A DNA stretch of 64,000 bases from Opisthocomus hoazin (Eukaryota > Chordata > Aves > Opisthocomiformes > Opisthocomidae). The stretch covers positions 10,555,089 to 10,619,088 of the forward strand of contig NC_134431.1 of assembly GCF_030867145.1 (NCBI RefSeq), in the 5' to 3' direction. This document shows positions 10,926-25,400 of this stretch, in pieces. The notes under the pieces were generated by a model that did not search any database, was not told the origin of the DNA, and saw only the letters and a list, made by a program, of their open reading frames with translations. Numbering within the stretch: the first letter of the stretch is position 1; the number at the start of each line of letters is the position of its first letter. The position numbers were made by a program, and so were the translations under genes.

Positions 10926-13900
10926 AACACCAGCACGCTCTCAAGCATTTAACAGCCTATAAAACTCAAAATGCAATTAATAGGAGTAACTGGCGAGCTG
11001 TGTTCATCACGGCCAGAACGCGCGCAGCATCAGCTCTCCTCCTGCGTTACAAACACTCGCAGTCACTGTGCAATGATCGGATGATGTTTACACATCCGCA
11101 CCCCCAGCCTCTTCCCGTGAGGTCAAACCCCGGGATGCAGCGCTGCGTCGAGCAGGGCAATTTAACTCGGGGCCATCTGCTCATGTCCCCCGACACCCCC
11201 AGCCAGCGAGCGACGTCGCCCCAGCAGCGCGCAGCCCCGCACCAGCCTGTGGACACGTGCCAAAGGGGGTGAGCGGCTCCAGGCTGGTGGGCTCGGAGGC
11301 CAGGGCAGGGTCTGGGCCCTCCTCGCTGCGGGACGGAGGACATGAAGCGTACCCAGGTATCACTCAGTGCCTCTCAGGAGGCTGCTGCTGCCTGATACAC
11401 AGCAACGAGAAACATTTTCAGGCCTAAACGAGCCGATGTGACTCTAGAAGAGCTGTGGCCAAAGGAGACACCAGGAACATCAGGAAGATCTACAATGCCC
11501 TGTTTTAATCGACAGCACATCTTTCCTCATCCCTCTTCCAATTAGTGCAGTAATAAGGAAAAAAAAAAGAAAGGAAATTAATTTGGCTTTGTCTTGCAAT
11601 GCATATTCCAAAAACCGTGCCCCAAGACAGCATATGAAAATTTGCAGAAACAATTACAAAGCAAAATGTTTTGGACACTCATTGCCTTTTAAGCCATTCA
11701 CTCAGTGAAGTAAACTCTAACATACTCAGCTTTCAGCAGCAAACAGAGCCCAGGTACTGGTTCTATCCAGTATTCTTTGAGACACTTCAGAACAGCAACG
11801 CTGCTCTTCCTGGCGGTGGATTTTATTTCCCCTGGTTCCAGCACCGCGCTTCAGAGGCAGCTGGGCATGGCGATGGCTGGCGCGGCAGGGAGGCAGCAGG
11901 AGACCCAGAAATGGCCCCAGGGAGCCGGGCCACGGCAGAGATGGGATCAGCAGTGGCTTGGGCAGGTGGGTGAGGGGGTTAACCCCCTCCCAACCAGCGC
12001 TCCCCTTCCGCTTTTTAGGCCTGCTGGTAGTCGAGTTCCAGAAGGACTTCAGACAGACAGACACCACACCTGAGCCAACCCCCTGGCTCGGCCCTATGCC
12101 GTGTAGGCAGGTCTGCTGCTGCTGGCCCCGCTGCCTGGTGCAAACAGCTGGGGGCCAAAGCAGTTCTGGAGGGGTTTTTTTTTCTTTTCTAAATAGCACA
12201 GAACAAAAGCATGCCGGGAAGACTCGCTTCCGTCCATGCCCTCGTGGTCCGCAGGCTGGCTTAGCAAGTACCCCTCTCCTTGTGCGGTGCGACTGCCTTG
12301 CGTTCACACCGGCAAACACCAGCTCTGAGCAGGTTTCTCCTCCTTTGTCCCCAGCATTTCAGAGGGAGTAGACGGGCCAAGGCTGCAGACGAGTGGACGG
12401 CACACGGACAACCTGAGCCAGCAGCACAATGCAGACTGGAGAAGTCGCGGGACATCACAACGCTGAGCGGTTCGAAACGCGCCCCTGGGAACTCCAAAGC
12501 AAACACCAAGCGCAAGCCCATCAGGCTGTCCTGAAGCGTGGCTTGAGCAGGATTTTAAAGGCACTTTGCTGTAGTTTTCCTCAGCGTAATGCTTCCCCTT
12601 GCAAATGAGTCCCCAGACAGCTCTGCGTGGAGGATTTCTGCAACACACAGATACCCGTAGAGAAATACATCTGCTCCTGCTTGGCCCTCGCATGACCATG
12701 GGCAGCCGGCTCATTGGAGGGCACCCACAGACTTGGCAGAAGCCGAAGGCCTGAAAGACCTTCTCCAGAAGGTCCAGGGAGCAGGAGACTGACCGCATCT
12801 TTCTGTGGGAGTGACAGACTGAAATCGAATCGCTTTTAAAAGCATTTGGTTCAACTGAAAGGCAGGCCATCCCTGGAGTTTAAAAGGAGCGCCTTATTCT
12901 GCTTTAGCTCTAATCTGTTCCTAATCAACTTAAGACAAATTTATCTTAAGCCAGATTTACATCTGTTAAGAAGCATCCACGTAGCCTTTTGCTTCAGAAT
13001 TGCCACACTGATTTCACAGAGGGCAGAGCAGTTTCCAGAATCCAACTGCAGACCAAAAACCAAGCCAATTCATACAGGCATTCATTAACCTTCTTCCAAG
13101 GAGTAGAAAACTTTAAGCTACACCTCAATTTACAGCACGGAGGGAAAGATCAAGGATTACAAACCCAAACCATGCTCACAGGCTGTGCCCCTCGACATTG
13201 CCCCATGAACAGTGACGTTAATACGGGACCCGGGGAGGTGCCAGCGATGTCGGACACGTCGAGCCACCGAGCGAGAGCTGCCGCAGGACTCGAGCACAGC
13301 ATCAGCTCGTACAACAGCACCCAGAGATTAACTGCTGCCCCAGTTTCTCATAATTAAGCAAGATTAACAGGCAGATAGGCCCAGCAGCCACCAGTGTTAG
13401 TAGCTCAGATTTGTTTCCAGTAAGACTGTAAATCAAGTGGCTGAGAGAGGTTTGGGTAACAGCAATTGCCTTTAACAACACTACTGAAACACAAATTCTG
13501 GTAATTTAAGCGCTTCAAATCCATTTGTTATATACACAGCACTGCCACTGTTCACCTGGCGTTTAAATCTGCAGTGAGAGATGAGCTCTCAAATGACCTA
13601 GAGGTTAAGGCTGTTTTACACAGGAGTCCCAAGAATCCACCCAGTCCTGTACTGGGCTCTGACACCCGTTTACTTAAACTGAGGATGAGGAAAGGCGTGA
13701 GGGCAGCAGGGACAGAGAACCAAGGCTACAAATCTGTTGGAACGTGGATTATGGGAATCTCAAGGTCGAAGCAGGAGTGAAACTTTTGTCACAGTGGCAG
13801 AAGTAGCTGCCGCAGTTCTTTGTACTCACAGCAACAGATGATGTTCCCTACGCATTCCTACGCCTCTAAGAGCGCAGGACACTAGCACTGGAAGGGGGGA

Positions 13901-15707
13901 AGGAGAAGTGTGCTTTGCTCTGGACACATGGTAGTTCACACCCCCACCTCACCAGCATTCCGCACGTGTTCGGTTCAACACCTGTCACACCTGTTATGCC
14001 AGAGAAATTTAGAAGTGTCAGCCACAAACAGCAAACATTAACGGATCTAACTTCAGTGATTCAGAGTAATGATCCCCACACTGACTTCCACGGTAGCACC
14101 AGTTACCTTTCTTCCCACACAAATTTATATGCACATCTCAATTTTTTAATATAAAGCTAAATAGTCAGTGCCTGGAAATGAAAATAAGTAGAGATAAAAC
14201 TGCTTCTAGGAACAACTTTAAGCCAACAAGTTTGGCACAGAATCAAACCTCTTAAACACCCAGACATGGGAGGAGTAGGCAAAGAACTTGCCAGCTTGCA
14301 ACAATCTCCCCTAACCAAGCCTGCAACCTCGTGGCTGCTCTCCCTATGCTCTGTGTTCTTACACCTGGCCTTTTTTGCCAAGGCTTTTGATGGCATGGGT
14401 GGGAGAAAAAGGGGACAACCTGCTCTTTTCACCAGGTAGTATGAAATCACACACCTGTCTTCCACAATACCAGCAATAAAGGAGTATTCCTTCCTCTTCC
14501 TCCTATTTCAACTAAATACATTTTGAGAGTCCTACCGAAGTAGAAGTATTCTTTACCGTCAAAGCTACACAGAGACCTGGTATTGACTATGACAACTGGA
14601 GCAGACAACAGTTTCATGTAATAGTATATAGGTCTCCAATGGTCTGAATCATTTAAACACATTAAGTATTTTGTAACCAAGATACCAACTGCAATTTTAA
14701 TCTGTAGAACCGAGCTCAGACATGTCTGCATTCAGTCTTCCCCATGGAAAGACAGCTGCCAAGCCCCAACTCTTTTAAGAAGTTGTAGTCCATCATATCT
14801 GAAGAAGTTGAGATCAAGGTCAGTCTAAACCTATGACTCAAAACCCCCTTACCGTACACTTCAGGAAAAGACAGTTTGAATTCAACACAATTTACAACTA
14901 GGAAAGGGAAAACAGTCTCAAGACTTGACCCTCAGTAAGATTTAATTTAGGACATAATTAAACAAGATCCGCACCACATTCATTTGACAAAGTGCCTGCT
15001 GGATGTTCTTAGGGAACCCCCTCCCCCATCCAGCAGAATTACTCCTTAACCTCCAAAGCAGAATTGGTTGCACTTCTTGAAAGGCGTGGAAGTCTGGTGT
15101 AATGGCGTCAAGCTCCCACAAAGTGGAAAAACAACTGATCACTTCGGTCTAAACAAGACTTAACAGGCTGCAAGGTGTTTCAGGGGGCTCGAACAGCATC
15201 AAGCATTTTGCAACCAGCGATCCAAGCCCTTGGACTAAACGCTGACAATGCATGAATGAAGAACAGCAACAAAACGTAACAAACATGATTAGTATTATCC
15301 AACTGCTTTGTTATAAATATATTATATACATTCAAACATCACATTAAAATATTATTCCATTACACCAGAAGAGATTAAGGCTTTATATTATTTACAGAAA
15401 CAAGCAAGCACCTTAAAAAAAAAAAAAAGAATAAAACACCAGTCATTGACATTTCCCTTCTAACATTACAAGTTTGATACCTCAAGCTCTTGAATACAGC
15501 TATTTGCAATGTGCCCAATGCTAGAACTATTTTAAACACTTATTGTCAGGGTAGGAAACACTTAAGAGCAGACTCATCAGTGAGCACTCCACATGAACAA
15601 ACGCGAGCATGTGTTGTACTGGGCGCCCTCCTTCTCCTCAGAGGCTTGTTAAGTTGAAGGCTTATGCAGGAACGGTTTGCTCAAGTCCACGTAGAGAGTA
15701 GGACAAT
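10926..15707. other. Spacer between PEDS1 3' end and UBE2V1 promoter
   Basis: No exon or RNA gene is recognisable. Roughly 11,050-12,800 is GC-richer than the rest and 13,400-15,700 is AT-rich, with an A-run near 15,417. A PEDS1-UBE2V1 readthrough transcript would cross this spacer as intronic sequence. Confidence 0.5.
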
Positions 15708-15713
15708 TTTATT
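15708..15713 (-). terminator. PEDS1: Candidate PEDS1 poly(A) signal
   Basis: AATAAA occurs on the minus strand (TTTATT on the plus strand), about 620 bases past the PEDS1 stop codon. It is the first canonical hexamer I see downstream of the stop. Non-canonical signals further down (for example ATTAAA on the minus strand near 14,942-14,947) could end a longer 3' UTR. Confidence 0.4.
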
Positions 15714-16329
15714 TTAAGGGAAACTGAAGACACTTGAGGATTCATGGCCCACTGGTGGAGTGGGATTCTCAAAGTCTGTTCCATATTACATCAATTAGAT
15801 TTAACATGATAGCGAAGACAGAGCTTTATCAATCACTAAGTGCATTGAACAGTGATGATTTTATAGGCTTCCGTTACTCTGACACACTGTTTTCATGCAG
15901 TGTACTTGGACTCAGACATGAAATGACAAACTGTTGTCACCATTTCCCCTACAGGTCTTCGGCAACAAACTATTTCTGAAGTGTTAAATAATGTTGATAC
16001 AACACATGTTTACTATGCCACCATGTACCACTGGAGTGACTGTCCTGGCTTCCGGCTTGCCCGACAGCCTGACGACATACAGCGATGAAGTATTTTCTAA
16101 GATGCAAGCAGACATGGCTAAACAAAAAGGTGCTCCGTAAGAGTAATCATCTTCATTTCAAGTATTGTTTTAAGAATTAGTTCTTTTCATTACAGTCTGT
16201 GTTAGCACTTTTTAGTTTGTGCTTTAGAGTCTGTCATTTCTTTGCAGGTCTTGAATTTGGCTGATGGCTTTCTTTTTGAAAAAAAAAAAAATTGGCAACA
16301 AGTTAAGGATTGCAGAAGGCTGGCAAAAG

Positions 16330-16451
16330 TTATTTAATTTTCTGAGCCCATTTCATGTCATCTGCTCTTGGCTTCTCCCCAGTGACTGCTTGGATAATGT
16401 TCTCCAAACACCTCCAGAATCTTATCTTCTCTAATGGATAGTTCAGCCAAC
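16330..16451 (-). CDS. PEDS1: PEDS1 exon 6 (terminal coding exon)
   Basis: 122 nt encoding the end of G239 through K278, then TAA at 16332-16330. The acceptor is [25 protein letters not shown] and the [17 protein letters not shown]-terminus match the family. The 3' UTR continues toward lower coordinates, probably to about 15.7 kb. Confidence 0.97.
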
Positions 16452-19400
16452 CTAAGTGATTGCAAAGGAAAAAAAGGATAAGTTTGTCATAGCATCCAAA
16501 GTTCAATGTCTTGCAATGTTTATTTAATAACATTCTTTAAATTAAACAAGGTAAGGGAAGGTCAGAGGTGGACTACTCTATGGCCACTGCAAAGCTATCA
16601 GAAAAGGGACCATCAGGTTGAATGATTTGTGTTAGAAACATGACATTTGTATTATAGCATCTTAGACTTAGCATTGAGATATAAGCAACTAAACAAAAGC
16701 TCCAACCCAACAATTTCAGCTATCTTTCCCCATCACCAAAGCCAGCTCAGCTTTTCCCTGTGTTTCTCACTAAGTAGTACAGCAAGAAAGTAACTACACG
16801 CACCACAGCTCTGAAATCTCAAATACATTATCAACACCAGAGTTGCTAGAAAAAAAACACACAATTGAAAAATAAATCTAAACTCCACTTTGTGATCTAA
16901 ACACCAGTAACTAGGGCTCAGTAAACAAAGTTTTTTCTTAAATAAAGCCTCAAGTTTAGAAAGTTCCAGCATCAATTTTCATTTTTAAGGTACTTAAATG
17001 TATTATGTGCTCTGTGGGTGAAATTAAAGTTGCATAACTGACTGCTAATGAAGCCTGTGGTGGGGAAATCTTGTTGCATTTAATAGCGGCCAATGCTGGA
17101 CACTTCCCGGATTAAGAAGGCAGCACAGCTAGCAGCACGCACCCAAAGGCGTCACCTCTGCTAGCAGAGCACTCCTGCTCCCCAGGAACCAGAAAGGCTG
17201 CAGCAGGTTGACACAGGCGTGGCTTTTGCCATTTTATGTAAAAATGACAATAAGTGCCATCATGTTCTCCACACAACAGGAGTGTGATGCATCTTTCCCA
17301 ATCTGCAGTTTTAGGGTATTTTGAATGCTTTGTAGAAACGTCGCACTGCAGGGACTGTGAGGCTGGAATTCAGACAGGCTTAATACACCTCATCTTGAAT
17401 TCAGAAGGGCTCTGTGTCTCACTTTTAGGATATTAATTAGTACATTAGGTTGATTTTCTGTTACTGTATTTTGATGCTAAAATAACTATGTAAAACTGAC
17501 AGGAGAATGCACACAGAGGCAATTTTGCAGGGTTTTATTACAATGTATTATACAGTAACTTTAGTCCTCTGTTTTATTAAATATTGTAAATCCAGGAAAA
17601 CCAAAAGAAATCAGCACCAGGAAATGTTATTTCCCTGTAGAAGTTTTCCTACAACCAGGAAGAGATGGATGTACACAGCGTTATATTAGTTATCCCACAC
17701 TTAGAGAACTGGTCTGTAAGCACACATGCTATACTTTAATCCATGTACATTTCTGGAAAAGCATAGAAAGCATAAGAAAGCAAAAACAAAGGAGCCGCAG
17801 GAATAAAGAAGTTATTACCACAACAGACACTGAGCTAGCAGCAGCAGTTCATGTTAGAGGAAAGGGCTAAAATGTAGGATAGCATGAGCACGACTGAAAA
17901 ACTGAAAAGCTGCTGCAGAGCCAGCTCTGCCAGGTCCAACTGTTCTTGCTGGCGATGTCTTAGATTATGTGTACAGCTATTACAGGACAGAAATACTAAA
18001 GGAAGAGAACATTCAGGATATTCACTGCTGAAAGATATCATATTTCTAGAGAGCTAGATTATCCCTAATCAGACACACTGCAGCTTTAACGATCTATTGA
18101 AACAGGCTCTGTTTTCAGCCACCCTCTGTAGCTGGACATGGCCTTCCCCAGCTCACCCTCCACCCAACTCACTGTGTGCCCTTTAGGAAGTCAGCCCATG
18201 CAATTCTCATTAACACAGCCATCACTGCTCAAGGAACAGAGGACTCCTTCCTGGTGCCCAAAAAGGGCAGTCAGCCTGAAAGCTTTAATAGTAGGAATGC
18301 CAGAGAGCTCTGTTATCTGACACCTTCCCTGGCAGTGATACAGTGGCAGACCTTCACACACACAGGTCAGCTCTGAAACCAAGCACACCCTTTGGACTTG
18401 GCTTTCTACTCTTAAGTCACTAACAAGTGTGTTACGGTAACTAGTCCTACTTTATTCAAAGGCCCCTTTCAAATGGCACATTGATTGTATACTTCTGTCC
18501 TCCTCCTCCTCACTTCCACCCTAGAAGAGAATTAGAGCTGCAGAAACACTTTGCTCCACTGGAAAATCCAAGTGTACAATCTATCCTGCTGTGTTATGTC
18601 AGACTAGTATGGCATGAACACTTACAGAAAGCACGGAGTGACCAGAAGCGCATGCTCCTTTTTTTTAATGAGAAAAAAAGGCAACTAGGCCAAGACTGCT
18701 AATAATGGTCAGGCTGAAACTTCCAGGACGCAGGCTTTAACAGGCTGCCCAGGGAAGTGGTGGAGTCACCGTCCCTGCAGGTGTTCAAACAACGTGTAGA
18801 TGTGCCACTCTGGGACATGGTTTAGGAGGCATGGTGGTGCTGGGGTGACGGTTGGACCTGAAGATCTTAGAGGTCTTTTCCAACCTTTATGATTCTATTC
18901 TATACTAGGACTGAAAGAAAACTCTGAGGGTAGTAAGATTTTTTTTTTTTGCCATCATCTGTCAAGTGAGGCTTCTTAATTGTACCGTGTTTTTACATGA
19001 CATTCTGGTCATTGAAAACTAGGTTTGCTTCTTGGCAGAGATTTCAAAACCAACATAAACTGTTTGCCAAAGCCAATGACAGAATGAAGTACCAGAGAGG
19101 TTTATTTCCAGCTGTCTGATTAACTTGGTAACTTACTCAGTATTGTGCAACACTGGTGCCTGAGTATACCCCCCGTACAGTGGGCATAAAATTGAATATA
19201 GATGTAAGAGGAACCTAAAACCAGTTTTCTGCAAGCCTGTCCATGCCTCTGCCCCAAATCATAATGAATGAATGCCGGAGATCCAGATGCCTTGCTTTAG
19301 ATGTGAGCATGCGAGCTAAGCTCTTTTGAATACGCTCTTTTGAAGGAACAGCAGTTTCAAGACTTTGATGAACAAAAACCACTACCAGCATAAGACTACC

Positions 19401-22400
19401 AAGATCTCAGGCAACCAGATCTCAGCACCACTGACTACCCTGTCAGGCTGAAAGTTACCTTTTAGCTAATCACGAATCTTCCCCCCACATTTCTTATGCA
19501 ACAAAAACAACTATAGTTTTGCTAAGAGCTTGGGCAGCTAAGAGCACAGCTAACTTCACCACGTCATTTTCTAGGTATTAAACAGGCCGTCATTAAATTA
19601 TATTTTGCCAGGTGAATTACACTAGACTACTACAGAGAGCTTGCAGTATGAACCAGATGGCAGTACCAGTTGTAATGCAGAAGTACGTCTCGTGTGGAGA
19701 CACATGATGGATCCTGTGATGCTTCCGTGGCAGGATAACATGCCAGTCCTGTAGAAATATGACCCAGCGTGGAAGACCAAAGTACGTGTGAGACCACTTG
19801 TGAATCTGGTTCGTCATGGTTATGAAGATGATAAGGGCAAAGACATAACACTCCCAAGGACATGTTTCATATAATGCCTCTGCAAAACAAGATGTGTATC
19901 CTTAAATACCATTTATGAAAATGTGAATTTCTACTAGGAAAATGGTGTCTTGCCCAAACAGACCTGCCTGGCACTGCAGGAACTAACAAAGGCCCCAGCG
20001 AAGCTGCTCTGGCAGTAGGAGCCAGTGAGCCATAAGCAATTCCAGAATGTCACAAGACAGGGTGGCCAGTACCAACGCCTGTCAGCTCGCCATAAACAGG
20101 AAGTTAAACTCCGAATTTACCATCTACAAAATAAAATTAATCCTTTAATTCTTGCACTTCTAATTTGCAGATAAAGTATTTCTGGACAGAGATGAAGCAT
20201 TGTTATATACTGTAGAACAATGAGTTTCCCTATACGCACAGTTTGATCCCTCTTATAAAAAGAATATTTACTGTAACTTCTCATGCCTCTTTGCAAGACT
20301 TTTCAGCCACAGGTCCTCTGCTGAGCTAGAGAATCTAGCTGTCCCACCCTCCAGTTGCCCCACCTCCAAGAAAAAAAAAGGCTTCCCTCCCTCCTCCCAG
20401 GAGTACTGTGCTTCCAACAGCTATTACTTGTCATCTTGCATTCATTGATTTCTCCTAGCTTCACAGAGACAAATGTTCATTTAAATATCAACAAAAATGC
20501 TAAGTTCACGTAAGTTAGAAGTAACAGCTTACCTGAGGAAAACGAAACAAATTTGTATGCCATGTTTGCCAACGGGACTAGTGTCATAAAGCAGTTGTCT
20601 CCATTGGTCTCTATAAAATCATGTCTGGTAATTGCTGTGGGGTCAATATGATGTTCTCTAAAAGGTCTGATGAAAGCCTGAAAAAACAAATTGATAAACA
20701 TGACACCATGGCTCAACAATGATCTTGGAAACAAAAATATAAAAAATCCCAGAAAACCTTGCATGCATTCAAATCTGATGACTGAGTTTAAGAGGGTTCC
20801 ATCGCACAAAGCATGTGAGCAGGATTCCAACTTTTGTGATGACAACACTTCAGATAGTTTGATTTATATTTGCAAAGCAATTCAGTTCCCAGACTCAAAC
20901 TCAGTTTTTGATTGCTTTTCAGTTTTATTCATCTTGATTTTCACTTAAGACCTTTAATCTCTAGGTCTCAAAATGAAAGCATCAGCATCCTAATTTCACA
21001 GGCAAAATAAGCTTGTGAAATTCACAAATACAAGTCACTTGCTAAGCAGCATAAACCAAGAAAACACTGAAACAATGAAAATTCAGCCTAACATTTTGTA
21101 TTGTCTACAGATTACAGCATTAGCAGACTAAATGCAAGTTAAGTGACTAGATAAACCAAACAGACTGCACAAAAGTTTCTCCTAGGAGTAGAAATCGCAT
21201 CTGAATACATAATTCCAGAGGAGACAGTACAAATGTGATAGGTAGGACCAGGACAGTAAAACAAGTATACTTCTTTGCCTTTAACACATACATCACATGC
21301 AGTCTATGCACAGGTGTCCTGATCAGTCTGAACTCTTTGTTTATTTCGTGCATAGTCTCCTGCGACCTTGGTGGGTTTTTTTCCTTTTGAACTATGGTCC
21401 ACAGATACAGGGATTCAAAGACTACTGAGTCTACTGCAGGTGAACAAAAACAAGACTAAACTCAACAGTCTTAATTCTTCTGTTCTAGTTCATGTATTTC
21501 TGGATAATTACAAGGAATATCCCATACACCTTTTTTTTTTAATATAGATCCTTCTAATATTGTACTGGAAGGAATAATTAATGGTAGCTATGCAGAAATT
21601 TATTTTAAAAAACAGATTACTGCTTATTATAGAAGTCAGTCCACCTTCCTCTGAGCATCTGGCATTTGTAGCTCAAATGTAAATCTGCAGTCAGCACCGT
21701 TCTAGTATTGCTACATTTACAACAGAGACCAGTAGCCCAGAGAACTAGAAAGATTTCTTACTGGAGCACCTTCACGTTTTACAAGGCAGCTTTTAGAGTT
21801 TAGCTACAGGAGCATTTCTCCACATCTCTGTGTTTATTGGTCTTTTGGAAGATCTACACAAGTCTCGCCAGGTTTCTGCACTTGTGTCACAGGCCATTCC
21901 CACAGTACCTTGGGAAGGCCTGCAAACACCAATATTGCAAAACTGTGTGCAAACCTTAAACGAGGCGATAAAACGGAACAGTGTCACCTTGCACATGTCA
22001 CCTAGGCCAAGCGTAAACATGGCACTTTACCAGCAATATACTGTGCCATTTAGTGGAGGAAGGCTCTGGGGGTGGGGGAGCGGGTTACATTGCCAAGACT
22101 GAGAGAAAGGTGCAGCGTCCATACTCTCCATCACAGCCAGGAACACCGGAAGCGTTTCAGAAAATATTTCATAACTTTTTCAAGCTTAAGAATAAGAATC
22201 TCAAACCTTTCCAACTACGGGTAGCTCCACAGATCCCCAGGTATCCGCTCCCCAGTGAAATAATCCTGATAAAAAGTCAGCTGTAATAACTCCTGCAACT
22301 TGAATGAAGAGAGAGACAGTTAGATATACACAAGCATTTTTACTGACATATTCACATTTTATACTTGCTTCACAAGTTTACTTGTTTATCTACCTTTAAC

Positions 22401-25400
22401 TTAGATATTTACAATTACGTGGGATCTACCCAATCTGAATAAACATAAGGTCAGGCAACTAGAAGTAAGAGGTTAACCAGACACCATTTGGATGGTTACA
22501 GTCTTCATTAAATCTCTATATTTTGTGTTTAACCCATCTTCTACAGGAGAGCTTGACAAATCTTTACAATTGCTGCTATAGAAAAAACTAGTTAGAACTG
22601 AGTCACTTAGATCTGCCTACCCCCTCCTTCAGTAGTGATTAACAGATTACTTTGCTATAAAATAGCTGTTAAAGCCATACCAACAGATAATACTATCTGC
22701 AGACCCTTCCTCTTCTCCCTGGGTCCCCTAAGTCTGTAAGCAAGAAGCACTGAACTCCAATGACTACAGATAAGCACTAATTAAGAAGCCACTCCTGGGT
22801 ACAGCAATACTATTTACAAAACAAGATTGGAACATCAAACGACTTCAAGACTGTGGTACCTGCACAGCTATAGCAAGGCCCCAGATAATCTACCTGTCCA
22901 AGATTCTGGCTAATCCTGACCTTTAGAAGAAAGGCCATCAGAGATGTCACTTCATCAGGACAGCTGTGTATTTTCCAGTTAGTCATAAATCTGCCAGACA
23001 GTGCTCATTAACAGACACCTATCATTCTTCACCTGCACAAGTTGTCCTGCTCCCAGGTTCCCAACCCCTTTAGCAATGAAGTCTCCAACTCTGTTTGAGA
23101 TGCCCTCCTGCATGAACTTTCCTGCTACGCTCTTCATGCTTTTGAGGAAGAAAATTCAGAGAAGACTGCAGAAGTTCCCTTGTTTTTAAAGGGGAAGCTG
23201 AGGGAATACAGCATAGCAATACGGCTATAGCAACACAGTACGGAGGGAGACACTGCCTTGGGACCTCCATGCTTGAGGGACTTCGGACGGTCAGATCCCG
23301 CCCTTCAAAGAACACAGACATCAAGAGGTACCCTCTCTAGCCTCCACATCTTGCTCTGAACAGGTTTCAAGAGAGATTAACCAGGTCTGGATGGAGTCTG
23401 GATTTGCTGAAGAATGAACCAGAATGAGAACTGGGATCCTTTTTCACTGCAGTGCCATCCCTTCAGGTTAATACAAATATCAGAAAGATCCTCCTGTTCG
23501 GTGATTCTGAGACTGACCACCCGGTGAACGGGTACACAAGCACACTTGGTGATTCTCTGTGGAGCCAGCGATCAAGCTCTGAAAGGGGAAGGCAGCACAC
23601 ACTTCTTACCTGCGGGTCTGGTTAAAAGACTTCAGCAGAAGCACGACCCAGATTTCAAAATAGCTACTACGTACTGGACAAATGCGATATACCTGGGAAT
23701 CGCTAGCATCTGATCTCAGTGCTAATCCCTCAAAATAATATACCAAGTTCACATCAATTAAAGTGCTACATACTGGTCTCGCAGTCTACTGTTAACGAGT
23801 CACAGCAACAGAAATGCAAAGATCGCGTGTTCAAAATGTTTGTTTCAGAGCAGTTCAGTCAGCAATTCCCTACTCTCATTTGGTGCTCAGAGTACAAGGC
23901 ACAGTCACTTACTACAGGCATGTCTAGCAGTTCTCAGGGAAGACTGTGAGTCCATGTACACCAGAGAGGTACTCACAGGGCGAGGTCACAGTGGCTGGAA
24001 CATAGCTGTTTCATCTTCCCCACTGATATTTACAAAAATTGGGTTGTTTACAGAAGTTGCCCATTGTAACCGTCTTTGTACCAGCACAACAGGGAGTTGC
24101 AAAACCAGAGGTGATGCTGGAAATTTATTTTGTCCTCTGCCTGCCTCACGAACTCTTCTTCAGATGTCTGAAGCTGGGAGAATTCCTGGCTTTCTCCTCC
24201 ACTAGCCAGCATTTGTTTCTCTCTGTGTCTGAAGACACAGTTTCTCATTTCTAGCATTGAGGCTTTTTGTGATGGGCAGGTACCCCTCTGCCTCCTACGA
24301 TGTTAGGCAAGACAGTTCCAACTCACTTGTAACCCAACCCAAAAGTTAAAGTTGTTGATATACTGGTTCATCTTGCTTTGTCTCCAAGGCATCCTGTTAC
24401 TCCCCCCCCCCCCCCCCCCAGAAACTCAAAGCAATCCAAGATACGCCAGGAAAGAACACAACCGATGTGCATCTTTCCCCATAAATCACACAACTTTTCT
24501 TTACCCTGGTCATGATCTGGACTTTGTCTGATTTTCCTACTCCAATCAGGATGCTTAGGTCAGCTGCCTTGCGAGCCCAGTTTAATGAAGTTCTTGTAAC
24601 ATTAGCAGGATTGCTAAAGAGCAGGTATCTTTTAGAATGTGGAAGAGGACTGGGTTGTTCTGTTGCTTTTGATCCACTGCTCTTCATCTTCAGGGCACAG
24701 CAGTTGCCTACAGTGCATGCAGCACAGCGTATTTGAGATATACCCCTCCTTCTGGTTACCTTTTGCTTAGCTGATTCCTCACCTCTGCAGGCCTTCCCCA
24801 CGCCTTCCATTTTCAAAAAGGGAGAAAGATAAAATCAAATTAGTGTGGCACCTACTACCACAGACTGCTTTCTTTTTGTGTTATAAATCAATCCCCACTG
24901 CTGAATCCATTATCTAGCTGGCCTAAACTTTTAACAGCAGGATACACTTCACACTTTATGTATCACCTATCGTACTGAAGACAGCTTATTTTTCAGAAGC
25001 AGTAAATTCTGCACACTTGTTTTCGTGACCACACATGCAAGCTACAGTGAGATAGGGGGAGTGCAGTAGCTTTTAGATCTGCACCTAGCAGCTGAAAGAG
25101 CAAACAGTTCAGGGGGAAGACAGCCAAACAACACTTCACTTCGCAACAACTAAAATACCATTCTTGCTGAGGTAATCACCCTATTAACCCGCATCGCCTC
25201 CAGCACACTGCATTATCAGGGCTTGAACTAACAGCAGGAAGAATAACAAAAATAGAGGCAAAATACTGACAGTTCAATAGATATTTTGCATGTTGCTTTG
25301 ATGTCAGCTGATAGAGAGCTAAGAGGAAAGAATGAAGGGTGCCTGAAGCAGTGTATTATACTAAGGCAATCTGAAAAAAACTAACTACTAGAAATCATAG

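Noticed and set aside
20975-21050. Possible MIR fragment on the minus strand
   Set aside because: AAGTCACTTGCTAAGCAGC resembles the MIR 3' region, but the rest of the alignment is too diverged to support a call.
24397-24816. 139-codon minus frame inside PEDS1 intron 2
   Set aside because: It includes the G18 run (poly-Gly) and has no recognisable domain. A chance frame.
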